Of a DNA stretch of 64,000 nt, positions 58,977 to 64,000 are shown in pieces. The notes under the pieces are model-generated. The model saw only the letters and a list, made by a program, of their open reading frames with translations. It was not told where the DNA came from and made no database searches. Numbering within the stretch: position 1 is the stretch's first letter; each line of letters starts with the position of its first letter. The DNA comes from Cristatella mucedo (lineage: Eukaryota; Bryozoa; Phylactolaemata; Cristatellidae). The stretch covers positions 1,745,001 to 1,809,000 of the forward strand of contig WPIO01000081.1 of assembly GCA_009760855.2 (NCBI GenBank), read 5' to 3'. The translations under genes and the position numbers were made by a program.

Positions 58977-59634
58977 CGGCGGCCGAGGCTCAGACGTCGC
59001 CTCCCCCGACGCCCGTAAAAGCTACCACCGAGCCGCAAGGCAAGCGACAATGGCGGCGCAGCGGAATGCGCGTATGCATTCAGGTGCGCCGGCTGCCTAG
59101 GCGACGGCGTTCGCACCGCCGCCATGAAGCGTCAGCGCACCGAGCCGGGTCAGCGGCGTCGGCAGCCTGCGGCCCTCACCCCCCTCCCGTGTCTCCGGCT
59201 TCGAGCGATTTGGCTAGTGTGGGCCGGCTGCTGGCTGGCTGGGGCGCTCACTCTCGACTCGGCTGCACTCTCGACTCGGCTGCATACTCGGCTGCGGCGA
59301 GTCGGGGCGGCAGCCGAACTCCGAACGCTGGCGGGCTAGAGCGGGCCGATCGATGCGGCTGATCGATCGATGATCGATGCGGCCAGTTCGAATGCGAGAA
59401 CTGTTCGACTACGGGAAGCCGTCGAGGCTTCGGGAAGCCGTCTTGGCGGCTTCGGGAGTTCGCCCACTCGCTGCTGCGGGCAATGCCGGCTTCGGTCCGT
59501 CGAGGACGGTGACGTCTCGCTTCTCATGCCGCGCTGTCGCCCCTCGCCAAAAAACCTAGCGTGCTCGAGTTCCGAAAGCAGCGTCTCGCCTCTACGAAAG
59601 GTTGCATTGAAATTGGCGCGGGCACAGTGCAGCG

Positions 59635-59640
59635 TTTATT
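59635..59640 (-). promoter_or_regulatory. Poly(A) signal of HSBP1
   Basis: AATAAA on the minus strand, 192 bases past the HSBP1 stop, followed by CACTGTGCCC. Confidence 0.6.
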
Positions 59641-59831
59641 TATCAGAATTCAAGCAACGCCCAAATCGAGCCGCTCTCACTCGCGCCAAGCGGTCTGTGT
59701 CCGGCGGCTCTGTGGACTCACTGCCGGGAAGGGGCACATTTTATGTTAGCGGCCTCGCTGTGGGCACGCGCTCTCTACATCTAAGGTCCTGGATGCGAGT
59801 CATCCTGCGTGGCGCCATATGCCGCCGGTCG

Positions 59832-61526
59832 CTACTTGTCCTCCATTCCCGCCTGAGTCATCAGGTCGGCGATGTTCTTTTCTAGGTCGTCAATTCGGCC
59901 GCCCATTTCGTCTAGTGAGCGAGAAAGGTCAAGGCAAACCACAGAGCATCGCCGGCGACCGAGTGGCGACAACCGGAGAGCGTCGCAGCAAGCGCGAGAC
60001 CCGTCGGCCCCCTGTCACAACGGCCAGGGCTGGAAGCGCCTCCAGCGTTCTCGCCCCCTTCCTAGTCCCCACCCAGCCAGGCACTGCCCAGCACCCGCTC
60101 TAAGAACTAGCGTGCAGCCTAGCGATGCCGAGGCTCGCTCGCGGGCGTCTTTCGGCGGATCTCGTGAACGTGAAATCGTCTGCTCAAAAAAGGATATTTC
60201 TCGAGATTATCTGATCCGACATTACTTGAAATTTGTCCTGCATCTGCTGGAGTAGATTTTGCACCTGCAACAGATAAGAGGCCGCTGGATTGCCAAGTCG
60301 AAGGCGCGAGGTAGGCGCTTGCATGAGCTCGACCGCACCTGTAAGGAAACCCGTGAGCGTTAGCCGCTGCGAGAGCCCCCTAGAAAGCCGGCACGAAGCG
60401 CTCGTGGCCGAAGCCGGGAACGACTGAAGGCAGATGCTGGAAGGCGACAACGCCCAGTAACCATGCACGCTCGTCTCGTGGCGACGCACGGCGCCCGGAC
60501 GCCCCTCCGCCATGCGCCTCGGCCGTCTTAGGCTCCTCACTAGCGCAGCTTCGAGTAGCCTCTCAAATTAGTTGCTTAGCAGAGAGTACCGTCAAAGCTG
60601 CGGCAACTACTGACCGCGGCCTCCTCCACCGGTCGGCTCGCCACCGCCCGGTCTTCGAGGAGGCCGTGCCCGCAGCTAGCCTGCTTAAGAGAAGGCTGCC
60701 GCGAGTACCATCGAGAAAAAATGTAAGACGAAATAAGAGCGACCCGCATCGGCGATGCGACTAAACGGTGCACAGCGGCTACTCGTAGGGGAGCGGCTCG
60801 CCAAAGTGAGTGGTCGGGTCACCGCATCCGCGAATAACGTCAGCCACTATTTCGCACCAGAAAATAGTCGCGCTAAAGCTTAGCGAATCCGCTCGGCGGC
60901 AGACGTATAGGCAGGCGGCGCACTGTCGCCAGCCGGCTGGCCCTTGCGAGCTGACAGCACCCGTGGCAGACAGGTGGCCCGGATGTGCGGGGCGAAGACT
61001 CCACTCGAAAATGAGCTCTAGCTAGCTCGAGCGGCGTCGAACGAAGCGAAATGCGGTTCATACGAGTGGTGCGCTATAATTGACATTGCGCCAGGGTAAC
61101 TTCTATGCAGATCAGGAGCTGCCCACATCGACGCATGCGTCGCTGGCGCCATCTAAGCGGGCGGGCGCACCCCGACGACCCAGCAAGTGAGACGGTCAGC
61201 CAGACAGGCATCGTCATGCGAGTCGAATCTTCGAAAATCCTCACCGAACTTATCTGAGACGTTGATCTAGCGCGCTAGTCTTCTCGGACAATTCAAGATC
61301 GCCAGGCGGATGGGAGGTCTCCCCTTAGCGGCCAGCGGCCAGAGGGGGTACCGGTAGCAGGTGCCCTTCTCGCTTGCTGGGCGCTAGTGCTCGGAGCCAG
61401 GGGAGCGGAACGCTACAAAAAACAATGTGAGATGCTGAAATGCATCATACGTACGAAAACTGTGAGCTCCTGAACATTTTGCGGATCCGGATTGCTGCTG
61501 CTGAAATCTTTCGCGACGTCCGCCAT
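59832..61526 (-). CDS. Heat shock factor binding protein 1 (HSBP1)
   Basis: Three exons: 61526-61455 (24 codons from ATG), 60264-60198 (22 codons plus one base), 59914-59832 to TAG. The 73-residue product is close to the usual HSBP1 length (about 76). Exon 1 gives [19 protein letters not shown], exon 2 [20 protein letters not shown], exon 3 [18 protein letters not shown] and then TQAGMEDK. The heptad pattern of Leu/Met/Ile is the family's long coiled coil. HSBP1 binds trimeric HSF1 and dampens the heat-shock response; it is also linked to WASH-complex assembly (family knowledge). Intron 1 is GT-AG (GTACGT...TTGCAG). Intron 2 can only be joined in frame as AT-AC. The start faces another gene 250 bases away. 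AATAAA is at 59635-59640. Confidence 0.95.
59915..60197 (-). other. Probable U12-type AT-AC intron in HSBP1
   Basis: The 5' splice site is ATATCCTTT (60197 down), a perfect match to the U12 AT-AC consensus. The 3' end is CTCAC (AC at 59916-59915). A branch-site match, GCCTTGAC, has its A at 59929, 14 bases before the junction, inside the U12 window. Joining A|TA restores ATA (Ile) and the family sequence SRIDEM. No GT donor exists before the in-frame TGA in exon 2 read-through. Confidence 0.9.
61129..61142. repeat. 14 bp palindrome CGACGCATGCGTCG
   Basis: A perfect palindrome in HSBP1 intron 1 with an NRF1-like core (GCATGC). No function is assigned. Confidence 0.6.
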
Positions 61527-61776
61527 GGTGCTCGGCTGGTTACGATAGACGCTAGTCGATGCGCATGCGTCCAGTCACCGAATGGCTTGTCGTCATAGAC
61601 GCGGTGAGCGATATCGGTGGCAAACTATGTCAGAGAACAAATAAATGCTTGAATTTTACCTTTATGATATTATTTTATAAATGCATATACATTGCTTGGT
61701 TTTGATGAGTTTTGAAGTAGTTTAGATCCGGCGACCTCTTTACCGTTTAGCTCTACTTCCTGTCTTTCATTCGGCA
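61527..61776. promoter_or_regulatory. Shared divergent promoter region of HSBP1 and the plus-strand gene
   Basis: 250 bases separate two start codons on opposite strands. TGCGCATGCGT at 61560-61570 fits the NRF1 palindrome. ACTTCCTG at 61755-61762 fits an ETS site. Both are typical of TATA-less housekeeping promoters. Promoter activity is an inference. Confidence 0.5.
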
Positions 61777-62204
61777 ATGTCGGCGCGGGCTACACCGTCC
61801 GGTCGGCCACCCAAGCCGGCCAAAGGGTAGGATATCGCGTTTCGATTACTGCACCCTTTCTCTCGCCCTGCCAAGCCCATATTTCAATCCGTGAGACGAA
61901 ACGTTATTGCGCGGATACCGACAGCACGATCGGTCAGCCGCTTTCTTTCTTTGTAGGTCGGAGCCGGGAATCCGCAGCCCTCGTAGCACAATACAGCGCA
62001 GCCAGTAATAGACCGTCGGAGCGTCCAGATGCAGCTAAAGCGTCCTATTCTTGTCGCCATCAGCGCTTGTGCTGCTCCTGCCGCCTAGTGATGTATCCGA
62101 ACTGGCTGTCTTTTTAGGCCCAGGGCTGAAGTTGCTAACTCTGCGAAGGAGCCCCCAAAGAAAGAGAGCCGGCCTTCTGCAGGGAGCGAGTCTTCTCTGC
62201 CAAG
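61777..62204 (+). CDS. 5' part of an unrecognised gene, three exons
   Basis: Exons 61777-61826, 61957-62004 and 62118-62204 join in phase (2, 2, 2) with donors GTAGGA, GTAATA, GTGCGA and acceptors TTTGTAG, TTTTTAG. The product starts MSARATPSGRPPKPAKG and continues SEPGIRSPRSTIQRSQ, then PRAEVANSAKEPPKK and ESRPSAGSESSLP. It is basic and Ser/Pro-rich, probably a disordered N-terminus. Three consecutive in-phase exons make chance unlikely. The next exon is not found with confidence: an acceptor at 62344 leads soon to a stop. The rest may lie beyond the window. Family unknown. Confidence 0.6.
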
Positions 62205-63474
62205 GTGCGACGCGAAGTGTGCCACACTTTCAACCACCCAATCGTATGTTAGCGCCCGCCTCTATGTCTTGCCACACGAGTGGGTACAGCTCGTGCAGGC
62301 GAGCCCGATCGCTAGCTGCGCTACCGCCTCTTTTCTAACCACAGATGCTGTTTCAGGGATCAATTCCCGGCATTGTTGCATTACCATCTCGCCAGTTAAT
62401 GCCAGAAGTCTACTTGCCTGATTGTGTGGGTCTCTCTGCCGTTACAAGCCAAGCACAGCTTCCATGTGTACGATATAGATAAGGACTCGCTCATAGACGT
62501 CGTATTTATCTCTATGCAGGCAAAATTTGTCCCTTAAGTGATGAGTAACATCCGAAAGTCAGCAAAATTGAAATTGTCAAGAGTTATCTTGGATCCAAAT
62601 CGCAATTCAACCAAGCGACTCGGAAAGTTATAACCTACAAGAATACCACTTAAGACTCATAAATTAGCACCTTCAAGGAAATCGAGGATCTCCTCGCTTA
62701 ACGATTGTCACATCTCTCCTCACTTTTATTTGGATCGGTAGCAATGTCTTAAAAAACTGCACTCCTAGCGAAATTCTCTAGTTAGAAACGTGCTTTCAAC
62801 TCAAATTTTCATATTTTGTTAGCTTCTAAGCTGATTTTTGCCTGAATTCGCATATTCTTGTTCGTGCTCAAGCCTGGCCCAGCTTGGGACCCACAGAATA
62901 GGCGATCGTTCAACTTTAGAAGATTTCTTCATTGACATTTTGATGTGGAAGAAACTGCATGTTATGTTACTGACTTTCAGAAATCTTTGCAAGCTTCTTG
63001 CTGTGACGACAGCAGGTCGTCGTTTTAATTTTGAAGCCATGCGGGCAGGGTTTATTTTGAGTGTGCCTAGTCTAGGATAGCATTCAGTTTGCTCTAGTTC
63101 GTGGTTGCTCACCATTTAGTATCGTCTTGCGCCTCACCTGAACGGCATGCAGGTAAGAATATCCCTTAAGCTTTTGGAAACATGTTTCTTCACTGGCTTC
63201 GGGTTCCTGACATGCTGACTGCCTAAGAGCTGCCCTTCCAGTAATGGCTGGTGAAGAGTGGTTTCCCCAGATACTATTACCCCAAGTGCCCTGGAAGTGC
63301 CGAGGAGGCTGGATTCCAGAGCCAGTTTGCCAGTATTGCAAAATCTAGAGATTCTAAATTGAATTAAAAACCTATTTTCTAGGGAGTAACCTGGGCCCCG
63401 GTGTTCGAGCTTCTCTCTTTGGATGGTCAGTTGCGCACTGCCATTCGGGTGCTATCAGTGTTTGGTCAACTTTA
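62205..63474. other. Intronic or intergenic, no further exon placed
   Basis: Frames such as TITPSALEVPRRLDSRASLP near 63280-63345 look coding-like but no splice phase could be matched. Nothing else is recognised. Confidence 0.3.
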
Positions 63475-63990
63475 CTCCACAAAGTCGCAAGGTCAGAGTG
63501 GGTGTTACGAAGGAGTTTTCCTTAGCACACTCAAAATCCTAAGCAGCTTTCGGCATGCATTCGGTAGCCAACAGACTTCATCTCACCCAGCAAAGAGAAA
63601 GTGAGAAGCATAGCTGAGTAAAGAGAGCAGTTGAGGTAGTGACTAGCATAGTAGTAGTAGCTCAATGCCACTGGAAAGGATATGCCGGAATCGGCAGCAG
63701 GAGAGTAGGTCATTGTGTAAGAATTGTGGAAGTGAGCTGCACAGTCAAGGACCAGCAGAGCATAAGCATCTGTCACCAGTAGTCTTTAAGCATTGGCTTG
63801 GACAGCTAATTCGATGTCCATAGAGGATGTGAGGGCACGAGGAGGCCGAAGGGCTGAAACTGGGGCAGCAGTTCAGATAGGCATGCGGTAGCCAAGCCAA
63901 GGTGGGCCTTTTGGGTCCGAGTAAGAGTTTTGCTGTTTATCCATTGATCGGCAGTTGAGGGAGGGGGCCATTGCAGCGATTTCAGCATAG
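63475..63990 (-). mobile_element. LINE family B copy, diverged
   Basis: Minus frames with THYLNC-like sequence (ASHYLNCSLYSAMLLTFSLL) and TQKAHLGLATACLSELL match family B. The 3' tail side begins near 63475. Frames are broken. Confidence 0.8.
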
Positions 63991-64000
63991 GAGATGCATA

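Noticed and set aside
58344-59018. 224-residue plus-strand frame
   Set aside because: It is antisense to the ShKT/Ly6-like gene, Arg/Ala/Val-rich, with no recognisable motif.

Overview
This window reads as repeat-rich nuclear DNA of a marine-invertebrate-like metazoan. It has spliced genes with GT-AG introns and one probable AT-AC intron, AATAAA poly(A) signals, tRNA-derived SINEs, solo LTRs and long dinucleotide/trinucleotide microsatellites. There are dozens of fragments of CR1/L2-like non-LTR retrotransposons. The phylum cannot be fixed from the sequence alone. No bacterial operons, CRISPR arrays or functional tRNA/rRNA genes are seen.

Genes I can support, with splice sites read by eye. 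(1) A two-exon minus-strand gene at 1127-3229 for an acidic, Ser-rich 130-residue protein ending in poly-Lys. (2) A plus-strand NUDT6-type Nudix hydrolase, with five exons from 49359 to 52768 and a probable 5' exon at 47637-48015. (3) A single-exon minus-strand gene at 58416-58976 for a secreted Cys-rich protein that appears to join a Ly6/uPAR-like module to a C-terminal ShKT module. (4) HSBP1 (heat shock factor binding protein 1) on the minus strand at 59832-61526, whose second intron has all the marks of a U12-type AT-AC intron. (5) The first three exons (61777-62204, plus) of an unrecognised basic Ser/Pro-rich protein, divergent from HSBP1 over a 250 bp shared promoter region. Weaker candidates are a 60-residue ORF at 47323-47505 (minus) and a lone exon at 45067-45149 (plus).

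Most of 4-57 kb is mobile DNA. Family A is a CR1/L2-like LINE with a (TTA)n tail and a conserved 3' stem-loop. Its longest copy is 13497-15092. Family B is a second LINE with an (ATTAC)n tail (7545-8055, 34440-35300, 36771-37214, 48596-49098, 63475-63990). One restriction-like-endonuclease (R2-type) LINE remnant lies at 39841-41450, bounded by 78 bp inverted repeats and by microsatellites. Two solo LTRs have 4 bp target duplications (42591-42938, 57375-57693). Two tRNA-headed SINE families are scattered through the window, one of which carries the family A LINE 3' end. Several insertions are nested, which gives a relative order.

The gene-dense, GC-rich part is 57.7-62.3 kb. The 15-27 kb part is AT-rich and holds mostly decayed repeats. 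GC-rich CpG patches without a supported gene lie at 27.4-28.1 kb (with 39 CCG units) and 37.6-38.4 kb.
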